64,000 bases of DNA from Nyssa sinensis (lineage: Eukaryota; Streptophyta; Magnoliopsida; Cornales; Nyssaceae), in assembly GCA_008638375.1 (NCBI GenBank), contig CM018035.1, forward strand, positions 38,908,754-38,972,753. The letters run 5' to 3'. Position numbers and translations under genes: made by a program. Positions 44,942 to 57,373 of the stretch are shown here, in pieces. The notes below the pieces were generated by a model. The model was not told the DNA's origin. It did not search any database and worked only from the letters and a program-made list of their open reading frames with translations. Each line of letters begins with the position of its first letter. Positions within the stretch are counted from its first letter, which is position 1.

Positions 44942-46309
44942 TTATGTACGAGCCTTGTTCCGAGGCCTTCGAGTCTCGGGGCGGCGGTCGCGATCCGGTA
45001 ATCCGCACAGGGTGGGTTTCGGGTCGTGACAACCATCTTTTGAGGTAAACCCACAAAATCTCATACTTTCTCTCTCTAAAAAGTTAAGCAAATATGCAAA
45101 TTTTTTTAGCTTTGTTTATGCATGTATGAGGTCTACGATATATTAAACTTAAACAAGCATGGAAATGTGGCCTCTAAACAGTCCAAAACACTAGGATCGT
45201 ACATGGCTGCCATGGATGGGCCTTAGATGAGCAGACCTGAAACAATCAAAACCCAATCAGGTTTTGATCATCAATGTCACATCCCGAACCCCACCCTACA
45301 CGGATGTCGAGGACGTGATGCCAGTTAGTCGCCACGCGACCAACCAAAGGCAATTTCTGAACTTTCCAGTGAATTGCACTCCGACTGTAGGGTCAGATGC
45401 AGCGGAATTTAAACCTTTTTTTTTTTTTTTTTTGTCCAGGGAATGCAACTCATGTATCCACCGTAGGATATGTATCACACAGAGCAAGTCTAAAATCCAA
45501 CAGCTAACAATTCTAACCTCAGAGCATATCTATAATCCGACATATAACAACAGAGCAGAACTATAATCTCTAGAGTACCATCTAAATCCATGAGCCATAC
45601 TATATTCAGTACATATCAGTCAAGTCAGTCGTAGTACATCACTCACCTGATTGAACAGATTCAATCCTCAGTAATCCAGTCTCCACAAATCAGTGCCATT
45701 AGATCCAACATATATCATTCCTGAAAAATGTTAGGGAATGGGGTGAGCTTCGAAAAGCCCAATGAGTAACACAGGTTCCCTGTCATGGGTTTCAAAACCA
45801 TTTCTTGTTTACAAAGCACAAGGGTAGTTCAGTTGTTTCTGAAATAGCAGTTTTATAAATCTACTTTAAATGCAGTTTTAGTAGAATAAAGCAGGACTGA
45901 ACTAAACGGAACAACAAATCAGAATAGACGGAACAGTGCATGATGCCAATATCAATGAGAGTATAGGCAATTAATTCAAATATCAGAACAGATCAGTACT
46001 GGGCGGAACATAACAGGGCATAACAATAATATATCAGTTAGGCACGTAATCAAGCCTACTTATGCCAGACCGCTCATAATCAGAATGGTACCCAGAGTCA
46101 GACACATCATAGCAGAACAAAATCAGATAGACCATAAAACGGAACAAGACAGACCGAACAAAATAATAGTAGGACGGGACAAAATCCTGCCGCGTACAAT
46201 ACAGTATAAGGTTTGCATTTAAAAACATGCATTCAGACAGTTTAACTTTTAAAATCGTACAGTGCATCAAAATACAGTATCTATGCAGTAACTTATATAC
46301 CAGTCAAGA

Positions 46310-47210
46310 ATTCGGACAAATCATAACGGAACTGGACCATATATCAATCAAGACGGACAGATTATCAACGGACGGTACATAACGGGATCAGACGGAACAA
46401 AACAAAACAATATCAATCAGGACAAGTCATATCGGAACTGAACATGACGGAAACAACGAAACAATATCAATCAGGACAAGTCATATCGGAACTGAACATG
46501 ACGGAAACAACGAAACAATATCAATCAGGACAAGTCATATCGGAACTGAACATGACGGAAACAACGAAACAATATCAATCAGGACAAGTCATATCGGAAC
46601 TGAACATGACGGAAACAACGAAACAATATCAATCAGGACAAGTCATATCGGAACTGAACATGACGGAAACAACGAAACAATATCAATCAGGACAAGTCAT
46701 ATCGGAACCGAACATGACGGAACAAAACGAGACAATATCAATCAGGACAAGTCATATCGGAACTGAATATGACGGAAACAAACGAAACAATATCAATCAG
46801 GACAAGTCATATCGAAACTGAATATGACGGAAACAACGAAACAATATCAATCAGGACAAGTCATATCGGAACTGAACATGACGGAACAAAATAAAACAAT
46901 ATCAATCAGGACAAGTCATATCGGAACTGAACATGACGGAACAAAATGAAACAATATATCAATCGGATGAAGACATATCGGAACTGAACATATCGGAACA
47001 AAACGAAACAATACCTCTATCAGAACAAGACATATCGGAACTGAACATGTCGGAACAAAACGAAACAATACCTCTATCAGAACAAGACATATCGGAACTG
47101 AACATGTCGGAACAAAACGGAACAATACATCTATCAGAACAAGACATATCGGAATTGAACAGGACGGAACAAACTGGTACAATATCAATCAGGACAAGGC
47201 ATATGCTACT
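46310..47210. repeat. Young tandem array in S3 (54- and 57-bp units)
   Basis: Five almost perfect 54-bp units start at 46444, 46498, 46552, 46606 and 46660; translated they repeat MTETTKQYQSGQVISELN. Flanking units are more diverged, and from about 46985 a 57-bp variant (MSEQNETIPLSEQDISELN) repeats three times. Both strands stay open because unit lengths are multiples of three; it does not look like a gene. The corresponding place in T (about 670-900) has only short TTCTGTTCTG-type repeats, so the array grew in S3. Confidence 0.95.
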
Positions 47211-50200
47211 TTAAATATATGTTTTTCTTTTAAACAGTATAACGTTCAAAACAGTACAGTGCTTCAAAATACAGTATCTAGACAGAACTTATACACCAAT
47301 TCAGGAGTCAGGTTTACTCACAAGATGCAACAGTACAGAATAAAACCAGGACAGACCATACAACAGAACAAGACAGACCCGAACTGAACAGGAGAGCAGG
47401 ACAGTACAAAATCATGTTACGTGTAATGCAGTATAAAAAGTATGCATTCAGACAGTACAGTATACAAAACAGTACAGTAAATCAAAATACAGTAACTAGA
47501 CGGTGTACTTATACACCAAGTCAGAAGTTCCAGGTTACTCACAAACTGTTACGGTTATCTCCTTGCGCAAACAATCCGATAACCTCCAGATACGTCAGGC
47601 ATCTCCATGTATATCCTGAACAATAATCATCAATCATATACAGATCAGAACTCATCCATTCAGGTCTCATTTGTCATCTTAGGTATCTATCGGTTTACCT
47701 AAGATAGCCTAGTAGCCTATCGTCCTCTCATCGGGTTTCATCCGGGGCTATTTTATTCTCAAATTAAGCTCAGCAGTCATCAGGATTATAACCCAAGTCA
47801 TTTAGACTTCAATCGTTATCAGTCAGTTACTTCTTCAGCCTTAGGGGCAAAATGGTCATTTTATCATTCTGGTCCCGGACCCTGTCGTGGTCTCCGGAAT
47901 AGTCTTTATATCTTAAGTACAAAGTTCTACGTCCTTTGGACTTCAATCGGTATCAGTTAGGTTCTTATTTTAACCATAGGGGCAAAATGGTAATTTTGCC
48001 ATTCTTATCCCGGACCCAGTCGTGGTTCTTAGAATATCCCATATATCGTATACATGAAGTTCTAAGTCTTTTAGACTTGAATCGCTATCAGTTAAGGGCT
48101 TACTTAGCCTTAGGGGCAAAATGGTAATTTTGTCATTCTTGCCCCGGACCCTGTCGTGGTCCTCAGAATGTCCCATATATCTCATATGTAAATTCTTAAG
48201 TCCTTTGGACTTCGTTTGGTATCTGCTTTTGATCATCGGGACACATCGGTCATTTCTCGTTTTACGCGTTGACTGTCTCGGAGTCTTATTTATCCCTATG
48301 ATAATTTATCAGATCAGTTTGACCTTTATTTGACCTCTACTTTGCACTTCATGTGCTCAGGGGTATTTTGGTCATTTTACGCTTCGTAAGATTCTGATCC
48401 CGGTTCGTCATTTATTCAGGTATACAGTCTCACCAGTGTCTGGGCTCTAACCGGTATCAATTTCGTCCCAATCGGACTTCATTTGGCTTCGTACAGTATC
48501 AGGGGTAATTTGGTAATTTCACGTGTCATATTTTTCGGCACGTCAGTTCATAAAATGGACCTCACCATTGGGTCCAGAGTGTCCGACATAATTAAGTTGG
48601 ACTATCTGTTATGTTTAATTGACCCTAGGAATTATTAGGGGCAGTACGGTCATTTACACTTTATGTGTCTGTATTTTTCGGGACTTCGGTTCGTTAAACG
48701 GACCTCACCGTTGAGTTCAGAACGCCCGACATAGTCAGAATAGACTGTCTTTTATTTTTATTTGGGTCTGGTGCCATCAGGGGCAGTACAGTAGTTTATC
48801 ACTTACAGGTCTGTATTTTTCGGTACATAATTTCCAAAATTGGACTGTACCATTGAGTCCAGAATACTTGAAATAGTGAAAATACACTATTTATTTAATT
48901 TATTTGGACTCCATTTGACATATTTAATGTCTAGGGGTAAAATTGTAAATTTTACCTATTTAATAAAATAATAAAATAATTATTTTATTATTTAATTAAT
49001 TTATTCAGGGCTTAAATGTATAAATTTTCAAAAGTCTGGGCCACTGTGTAATTCTTTAAAACAGTTGGGGACAAATCCGTAATTTCAGAAAGTATTTGGG
49101 GGTCAAAATATAATTTCATAATTTAGGGGTTCAAACCCAAGGGTTCAAGGGTTCAGTTGGCTGAACCGGTCCAATACACTATGAACCAACCGGTTCACTA
49201 ACCCTTCAGATAACCGGGATAACATATCCCATTTAATCTCAATTTCAGTCCCTATCCGTGTTTCAGTTGCCCCTAATCCAATTTTAATTTGTTATCGTCG
49301 TAACCAAACAGGTAGGATCAGATTTTAAAACAAATCAGTTGACTAAACGGTGCCGTTCCAATTAAGCGGTGGCACGTTCGTGCCTCGACACGTGTCCGGG
49401 TCGACTCGGCCTAACTCGAACGAGTTGGCGAGTCAACTCCATCGTCCCCAACTCTTCTACGCGCTGTAGCCCTAATTTCCAGTTTCACGATTTCTCTATT
49501 TCGTGAAGTTTCAAGCACGGATTTCGGCCTGTTTTGGTTTCAAACATCTTCTAGATGTCATGCCAATGGTTTGGCATTGATTTTATGGATCGAATCAAGC
49601 TCAAAGGCTCGGTTCACTCCATTATCCCGCAGACCTGCAAGTCGACCATATAGCTTCATTTCTTAACCAAATCTCGTGAGATTTGGTTCCTTGTGATCCC
49701 TAGGTCATGGAGGTTCAGTTCATGTGCTTAAAACAAGTTTTAAAGCCTTGTTGATAAAAATGGGTCATGGACCCGTGGCCTGCAAGTTCAGATTCGAGGG
49801 CCTTTCCTAGGGTGTTGGGGTCGCGGTCTAGGGTTTTTAGAACCCTATTGAGGTCTAGAACAGGTCTAGGTAAGCCAAAATGGGTTTGGCTAAGGTCGAA
49901 TCAGACCTGTTGTATGGGAGGTCATCCATGGCAGTTGCACTCACGGTTTGGGGTTCTAGGCTATTCCGACCCTTCTGAGTTGTTCTACAACACTCCCAAG
50001 CCTCACAGTAACATCTATATACAGTTTTTATGGTCTAAAAATTATCAGAACAGTGCCAATAAATCAAAACAGAAAAAATTTAGCAGTTTGAGGTGTCTCA
50101 CCTTTCAAACAGTGGATGTTCCCCTCTTGGCTCGATTCAGGTCTCCTCAGTCCCTTCCTCTTGATGCATCTCCCATGGACATGCATATACACCATGTTTC

Positions 50201-50564
50201 ACACACACGGCTTCTCACAAATGGCTTGGAATCTCTCTCTCTATAACCCAATCTCTCTCTATAAAATCAGCATTTCAGTCTCTCTACAGTTCTGATTTTT
50301 TTCCTCCATGCATATATGGAGATTGTATAAGTTACCAAACCAGATTTCCCCTTGATGTTTCATCTCCCCAAGCTCATGATTAACTTGCATGGATTTTGGT
50401 TGGGAGAAGGTACCATCATAAGGTGTATAGGCATGATGATCTATGGGTGTCGGGTGATGTATGGATGAGGTGTTGCATGTTTGGTTATTGGTCACTTGGG
50501 GGGTGACCAAATCAGATTTATAGTTATATATATATCTTTGTATATTTGTACACAAAGATACCCC

Positions 50565-50632
50565 TAGCCTAGTTGGTAATTTTTTTTTTTGGATGAGGTT
50601 TCCTTTCACTCAAAGGTCAAGGGTTCAATTCC
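50565..50632 (+). other. Antisense tRNA-like module in S3 (best Pol III boxes)
   Basis: TAGCCTAGTTGGTA (50565-50578) is a near-perfect A-box and GGTTCAATTCC (50622-50632) a near-perfect B-box, 43 bases apart, as in tRNA-derived SINEs. A T run lies between them. S3 is minus-oriented, so the module is again antisense to its LTR. Confidence 0.6.
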
Positions 50633-52769
50633 CTTGGCCTCCCCTTTGGCCATTTTTCCCATATTTTCGGTTAAGGCCACGTTTGGTTGCACAGAAATTC
50701 AGTTTTCCATGTTTGCTACATAACTTTCATTCCGTAGCTCCTTTTTCGATGCGGTTTCTTCCGAGAGCTTCATAATTCAGTTCGCTTCAGTGTCAGAGGT
50801 TCCATGTCGTTTATTAATCATTCGGGATTTTCGGGGTTAACTAATTCGGATTTCGTTAGTGCTAAAGCAGTGTTATTTCGCCGAATTAATCAGTAATTGG
50901 GTTCGGGTATTTTACCCTTTTCCTCCAGACATATTTAATTATTTTATCGATCTATCATGACCGCCGGGATTATGATTAATTCCCTAGATCATTCTATAAG
51001 CCGGTAATAATTAATAACTAATTATTAATTACGCAAAGTCGGGGTGTTACAATCAAGACCTCAAATATACCTTCTAAGAGTGTTTAAAACCTATACCCGC
51101 AATCAAAAAGCCAAAGGGAAGCCTATCAAAAATCAAGTTGCAGGTTCTGGGTTGAAGATCCAACCTTCCAACCGTGACTTAAATCCCACTTTAAAGAATG
51201 GGATATGAAACCTTAGGTCAAGAGCATCACAACAAAACAAATCCCCTTGAATTTGGCTAAAAAATGAGCATGAACGAGCTAATTGCAGGTTCGGTTTATC
51301 AACCCCCAAACCATGATTTTGAGATAGATTCGAAGCTTTAAACCATTATCAAAACCTTTCATGATACTCCAGAAGCATTTTTGAAAAGAAAATAGAGAAA
51401 ATGGAGCCCTAAAATGCCTCGAAAGTTAACTGTAAAAATTAGGGTTTTCGATGAACAGTGTCGGTTTCATTGGGGAAGATGACACTGTTCGGGTCGGAGT
51501 ATGGGTCGGTTACGGGTCTCGGTTAAATCCGGATCCAACGGGTTATGGGTTTATTTAAACGGTGACGTTTGGAGGTTTGAATATTTTAATTTTTAAAACA
51601 TTTAGGGCTGATGTCATCATGACGTTACCATTACGTACAAAATCGACTAGACCGGTTGGTTCAATAGGAGACCGGACTGGTTCACTTATATTTGAACTAG
51701 ACCCACTGGTTCTCTAAATTATTTAAAATTAAATAAACCAAACCTTTCCCTATTTGTGGATTGACCCAAAATTTCTGGGAAATTTTATTGTGGCCCAACT
51801 GATGAGAATTTTATGCAATTAAGCCCCTAGAAAAAAAAATAATTAAATTATTTAAATAAATGAGGTAAGATTACTATTTTGCCCCTAGGTCATAAATGAG
51901 ACAAATGAAGTCCAAATTAAACTTATGAATAGTATATTTTTACTATTTTGGATATTCTGAGACTAATGGTGGGGTTCGTTTTGTGAGACGAGGCCCCAAA
52001 AAATAAAGACGCATAAAGGGGTAAAATGACCAAAATACCCCTGGTACCCCTAAAGCCAAATTAAAATTGGAGAAGGTCTAAATTGACTTTCTTCGACATT
52101 CTGGACTCAATGGTGAGGCCCAAATTACAAAATAAAGTACGAGAAAATGTGACGCGTAAAACGATAAATGACCATTTTGCCCTTTTACATAGAAAAGTCT
52201 AAATTAAATAAATAAATAGTGGATTTTGACTATTTTAAACATTTTGAATCTAATTGTGGGGACCGTTTCACGAGACGGGACTCTGAAAAATTTAGACACG
52301 TTACGGTATAAATTATCAAATTGCCCCTAACATGTCCTAAGCAGAATTAAATTCTAAGAAAGCCTAAATTGACTTTCTTCGACGTTCCGGACTCAATGGT
52401 AGAGTCTATTCAACCAAAAAAGATGTCTAAAATAAAAAGACATAAAATTTGATGAATAGCATCAATCAGGTGACTATAAATTTGAAACTTTGTCGAAGTA
52501 TTGAACACGACACGTTGACATGTGAAGTAAATAAATTTAAATTAAAGTTAATGGAGCTAATAGAAGAGTATAGTTAAAATGAAATAAACTCCTAACACAT
52601 TAAAATGTGTCGTAGGCTAAGAGTACGAGTCGAATTGAGTATACACGAAATTTATGGAATATTCATAAATCGGTTAGGATTAAATACGATCCAAGCATAA
52701 GTTAAGAAACATTGATAGGTGATATTATAGTGAAATGTGAAGTTGATGAGACTGTTTATGAATTGTTCT

Positions 52770-52828
52770 TAGGAACTACGGAAGAAGTGGGAAAGCGCAT
52801 TTTTAGCACTAACCCTAAAGGATCGAGG
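52770..52828 (+). pseudogene. Orphan second exon of the LTR ORF in S1
   Basis: It lies after GTTCTTAG| and before GGATCGAG|GTGTGTAACC, where the donor has decayed from GTGAGT. In the phase used by S2 it reads NYGRSGKAHF then TAG, keeping a GKA near the end. The main ORF exon is not found upstream in S1. Confidence 0.35.
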
Positions 52829-54086
52829 TGTGTAACCCTGCATTTGAAGTGGAGATTTAACTCCATGAATTTGAAGAAGTTTTAAGTTCAATTTATTTGA
52901 AGCCTCGAATATCAAATTCAGTATCATATGATTCCTGTTTTAAAATGTTTTCTGCTTTCATAAACTGTATTGTGACATGCTGGGTGATTGGTTTGAATCA
53001 CAGTTTTCCTTTTTAATTATGTTTCAGCATGTCAGGGTTTAAAATGCTAAATTTTCATAAATGTTCTGAATTTGATTATTCCAAATATTGAAGTTCTATT
53101 GCAAAAGTTATATATTTCATGTTTTAAATATTCATGAAAAATATTTATTGAAGAAGCCATGTGATAAGTTATATATATTTCATGTTTTAAATATTCATGA
53201 AAAATATCTATTGAAGAAGCCATGTGATAAATGTTTTGTAAGATAAATTGTGCATAAGCACCCACATATTTTTGGGTTGTATGGAACTCAATTAATCTGT
53301 AAAAATATGATGGGATTTTGGGTTGCACAGAACTCAATTGACTGTCGAAATGCCAAGTAGCAGGATCTGATCCCCCTAGTACGGGATATCTCTATTGTAG
53401 CATTGCAGCATTGTAGTAAAATGGGAGTCTGGTTCGAAACAGATTCCACCTAATTAAAGAGAAAAGATGACAAATGTTTTTGGAAATGGAAGCAGGTTTT
53501 ACCACCATTTTCATATACATGTTTATATGTTTTAAAGTAACGATTTCGAAAATGGAAGCAGGTTTTTACCCCCATTTTATTATACGTGTTTATATGCTTT
53601 TAAATTGCATATGTTCTACTTGGAGAAATGTATATTTAGCTTGAATACTTTAAATGTTTCAAAGCTATCTGTTTTAAGAATGCATATACTTTGTGTTCTA
53701 AAATGTATAAGCAATTGGTAGTGAGTATTTTATAAACTCACATGTGCTAAACCACTACCAGTTGAAAACCCTATGACGAATGTAGGAATTACTCACAAGC
53801 TTAGATTAGCTTACCCGAATTTTTATTCGGACCCCCTTTTTAGGTGATTGATGGCAAATTGATTTTGAAGACAAGGATGATGAATCTAGCTCTTTTGGAA
53901 AGACATGCTTAAGTAGCTCCTTTTTGGGAAATCATATGAACTCTAGTAGCATATTTTGTATTAGCAGACAATGTAAGGTTATGTATTAAGCCCCTTAGGG
54001 TAATGGATATGTAATGTTATTAAAATCTTTAAGTTTTTTTTTAGTTATGCTCTGAATGTATAATCATGTGTACCGCAATGTGAAGA

Positions 54087-54191
54087 GCAGCAGTATCAGG
54101 ACGGATGTGCAAATTTTAAAATGAGAAAAGAAAAGAAAAAGTTTTTCACGCTTTCGCAACCACATGAAGCACATCTATTCGATACCGCTGC
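54087..54191 (+). other. Long hairpin near the 3' end of S1
   Basis: Left arm 54087-54110 (ending GGATGTGC) and right arm 54169-54191 (GCACATCTATTCGATACCGC then TGC), with the same purine-rich loop and CACGCTTTCGCA as in O1 and S2. Confidence 0.6.
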
Positions 54192-54519
54192 AGATGTGAG
54201 CCTTGTCCCGAGGTTCCCGGGTCTTGGGGCTGTGGTCCCAATCCAGGGTCCCCGCGAGGCAGATTTTGGGCGTGACATTATAAGTGTATTAGGGTCAGTG
54301 TATTAGGGTTAGACACTATACACTATTATAGAATATTTCCTTTTCTTATTATTTTCTTCTCCTTTTAGAACTCCCATATTCTCTCCTATATAATGAAGTC
54401 CCTTGTGTAGTTTATTAAAACCAAACTAATACAATGTAGTATTTTGGGTTTTTCCATTTTTCTCTCTTATCCCTTTCTCTTCTCTTTTATATAAAGCTAA
54501 GCTAATATGTTATCAGATC

Positions 54520-54816
54520 ATGAAACCAACAGAAGAATGCCTAATTTTGTACCCCAGTGGCGCCAATCTAGTTGTATATCCCTTTCTCACCACTATTTGA
54601 AGTTGTCATTGCGTTCAACTCTCCATTTATCATAGTGTATCAAACCTATCAGTTTAAAACCATGGGTCCATGTTCAACTACGCAGCACATAGGATCAATC
54701 TCTGTGAGGTATTCTTTGCTATTGTGTTTAAATAGAATGGTAGTCGCAATTCAAAAACCACAATCATCTTCTTTCATGATTACACTTTCGATGATGATGT
54801 GAAAACACTTATAGAG
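54520..54816. other. Unassigned stretch after the copia PBS
   Basis: Should be the start of copia internal sequence, but I recognise no gag motif. It ends where an LTR of another family starts (54817). Confidence 0.4.
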
Positions 54817-56961
54817 TGTAACAACCCGAAATGTTTTTTTAATTTTCAAATTTTAAAATAATAATAATGTAATATTATTAAAAAAATAAAAACTTAAATG
54901 AAAATAATAAAAAGGGCTTGGGATTTAAAAGAAGAGTGAAGAAACAATGAGGGGCAAAAAGGAAATTTTAACCCTTGTCCTACTTTTGGCTTATGAAGCC
55001 AAAATCCCTACACACCTAAAACAGACATTAGAAACACACACACAAGCATTTACATAAAAGAGAGAAATAGAGGAAGAGAAAAAAGAGAAAAGAGGGAGAA
55101 AATTGGGGCTTTTGGAATTTCTTGAAGGATCATCAAGAATTGAAGCTTTTTTTTGGAAGATTGAAGGAATGAAGATTGGAGATTTTGTAGATTCGAGCCA
55201 AAATCAACAAGAACAAAGTTAAAGTTTATACCACCACTTGAAGGATTGAGGTAGGGGATATCTGAATCTAGGTATAGGATTTGTGTAGATAGGTTCATCA
55301 TGCCATGAATTTTTCTTTTGCTTTAGAATTGTTTATTTTTGCATATTAGGGCATATCTTGCATGTGTGTTGGAAATCCATGTATTGGTTGTATTCCTACC
55401 ATGGAATGACTTGTTTTTATCTTGTCTTTCTATTGAATGTACTCTCGGTTGAATATGAAATGGTTGGATTGGTGAAATCATGAAATGGGTTTACTTGTAC
55501 TATGCTTGATAATTCAAATTGCACACCAAGTGTTTGTGAAAATGCCTCAATGCATGCTTGATGTGGATTTATGATGATTGAGTGGAATTACTTGAATGTT
55601 TAAGATTCTTGATGAACATATGATAAATTGTGAATATAAATGTGAATGATAAGCCCTTGGAAATGTGAGAATAAGAACTTGGAAAGTAATGAACATGGTC
55701 TAGAATTGGAGCACGTCAATTGTGTGATTTTGAGCCTGGTCAGATTGTGCTTACTTGGGGTTTTGATTACTGTTCAAGATGGTGTCTTCCTTCGGCTTGC
55801 AACCCATAAACCTGTGTATGTCTATATCGGGTTAGTAGCCCATAAAGCACACAAGGCTTATTAGGGGCTGACTAGGAAATTAATCTTGGGATTGAGACTT
55901 GAGAATTGATAAAAGGAAAGCTTGAGAATTAAAAGAACTTAAATAATTGTGAACTCTAATAATTGAATTATTTCTGATTGATTTACATAGTGCTCTCTTT
56001 TGATAATTATGAATGTGATTGTGAGATAATAGATTCTCTATCGACTTATTGTTCTTGTGGTGAAATACATGCTTTGAAACCACTTGTGTTCCACGACACA
56101 TGCACAAGCATACACTTCACACCATATTTTCTTACCTTTATTTAGATTCCTCCTACTCGGGTTGTTGTATTGATCCCTACCAGATGTAGGAGTGGGCAAA
56201 GAGATGGCCCCGAGTTGAAGAACACCCTTGAAGCTATTTTGTGAAAGACTCCATTTTTATGTGCACTTGGATGATCCTTAATATGTGGAGACTCGCAGTG
56301 ACTTTTATTTTGACCACTTGAAGAATCATTGAAATCCTCTTTAGAAGGACTTTTTTCGTTTTTGTATAATTGAATGTCATGAACTCTTGGGAAACTCTTG
56401 ATTGTATATTTCTTGGAATAGACCATGTGAATTGTATCTAGAATAGGTATGAACTGTAATGATTATGTTCATGTAATTATGGTAGGGCACTCGACTATCT
56501 TTTGATCCCTTTTGGATTTATGGAACATGAAATTTGCATAAAGCTTACTATACTTATTGTTGTTTTAATGTATGAAACCTCATAAATTGATGCCAAAAAT
56601 ATGGAAAAATATATTTAATATATACTTGAAAACCATTAGAGTTCAAAAGAAAACCAAAATAGATTGAAAAAGTCACAAGAAAATAAGTAATGGTACTATT
56701 CATCAGTTGACCGATTATTTTGTACTTGTAGTATTTTAATATTTGGAGCAGACCAGCTGACCGGTACTATTCATCAGTTGACTAGTCTAGCCACATTTAA
56801 GGGGATTTTAGGGCATTTTTTTAGGACTTTAAAATATGATAGTGGGAGACTATAATATCATTAAAAAGATGATGTTTTCACTAGAGAATGACCATTAAAA
56901 CAATTAACTTAAAGAATAAAGATCTTGGGTCATAATTGGGTTTTGGAAACTAGGTCGTGCA
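54817..56961 (+). mobile_element. 5' LTR of a further gypsy element (C), about 2.1 kb
   Basis: It starts TGTAACAACCCGAAATG and ends GGTCGTGCA, directly before GATATCAGAGCC, an initiator-tRNA PBS with one change. It contains a GA-rich leader (55065-55100) and GAGGTAGGGG (55249), a possible donor. It is a different family from the other LTRs here, though it shares the TGTAACA(A/C)CCCGA start. Confidence 0.75.
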
Positions 56962-56964
56962 GAA

Positions 56965-56980
56965 TGATATCAGAGCCTAG
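56965..56980 (+). promoter_or_regulatory. Primer binding site of element C
   Basis: TGATATCAGAGCCTAG matches TGGTATCAGAGCC with one substitution and lies 3 bases after the LTR end. Confidence 0.75.
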
Positions 56981-57373
56981 GCTTTCGAATACCTAGGATA
57001 ATGGGATAAGGCCAACCTTAAAACCAAATTATGTTACTCAAATATTGAAACTAATTAGGAACTTTTGATGTGGAATAAACTTTGGTTGAATGATTAGGGA
57101 CTTAGTGTGCACTTAAATTTATTGTTGTTTGTTTGCATGAATTTTCTTGTTTTGAATAAGTGTTGACTTGCTTTTGGAAGGAATTGAACATGTTTACTTC
57201 GTGGTTGCTTCACTTACATGATAGATGTTGCATTCAATTAATTTCATTTTGCTTATATTGAAAGAAAAAAAAAGATGATTCGGTGTTGAGGATAGTATCT
57301 TGAGGAAAAATAGAAAACCGTAATATGATTTAGACCTAACTATAGATTTTTCTTTTCTCTTTTCTTTTTATAT

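Larger units (their letters stand above)
40491..45031 (+). mobile_element. Solo LTR S2 inserted in S1 (TSD ACCAT)
   Basis: It runs from TGTAATACCCTGACCCGAAT to GGTTTCGGGTCGTGACA, with ACCAT at 40486-40490 and 45032-45036. Length is 4541 bp with no internal region. It carries the best copy of the LTR ORF (43235), four GGACTC-type modules at about 143-158 bp spacing (42595, 42753, 42898, 43039), two tRNA-like antisense modules, and the 3' hairpin. Confidence 0.95.
45275..51051 (-). mobile_element. Solo LTR S3 inserted in S1 (TSD ATCAA), minus orientation
   Basis: On the plus strand it runs from TGTCACATCCCGAACCCC to AGTCGGGGTGTTACA, flanked by ATCAA (45270-45274 and 51052-51056). It is homologous over its length to the T LTRs, read in reverse. 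At 5777 bp it is about 1 kb longer than T, mainly through the tandem array at 46310-47210. There is no internal region. Modules such as GGACCTCACCATTGGGTCC lie at 48557, 48700 and 48843, 143 bp apart. Confidence 0.95.
39466..54277 (+). mobile_element. Solo LTR S1 (TSD TTATA), host of S2 and S3
   Basis: TGTAACACCCCGACCTGAAT at 39466 and TTTTGGGCGTGACA ending at 54277 are flanked by TTATA (39461-39465 and 54278-54282). Its own sequence is 39466-40490, 45037-45274 and 51057-54277, about 4480 bp, with no internal region. It belongs with O1, O2 and S2: same 3' hairpin, same GACTTTCTTCGACGTTCCGG modules, same last exon. The LTR ORF exon is missing between 52480 and 52730, though the exon after it (52770-52828) and the donor survive. 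Confidence 0.95.
39459..54519 (+). mobile_element. Copia-type 5' LTR remnant with PBS, split by S1
   Basis: Removing S1 rejoins TGTTATA (39459-39465) to AGTGTATTAGGGTCAGTG (54283 on), a sensible copia LTR start. The remainder to 54507 has TCCTATATAATG (TATA-like, about 54388) and a CT-rich end, followed by TGTTATCAGATC (54508-54519), a mutated TGGTATCAGAGC primer site. Net LTR length is about 235 bp. No gag follows that I can recognise. Confidence 0.6.

Noticed and set aside
46444..46821. Open frame of 125 codons repeating MTETTKQYQSGQVISELN, and overlapping frames on the opposite strand
   Set aside because: It is a product of 54-bp repeats inside solo LTR S3; both strands stay open because the unit is divisible by three, and there is no independent start or conservation in T.
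49767..50246. 159-codon plus-strand frame
   Set aside because: It runs antisense through the leader and exon region of S3; no domain is visible and the matching part of T is not open.
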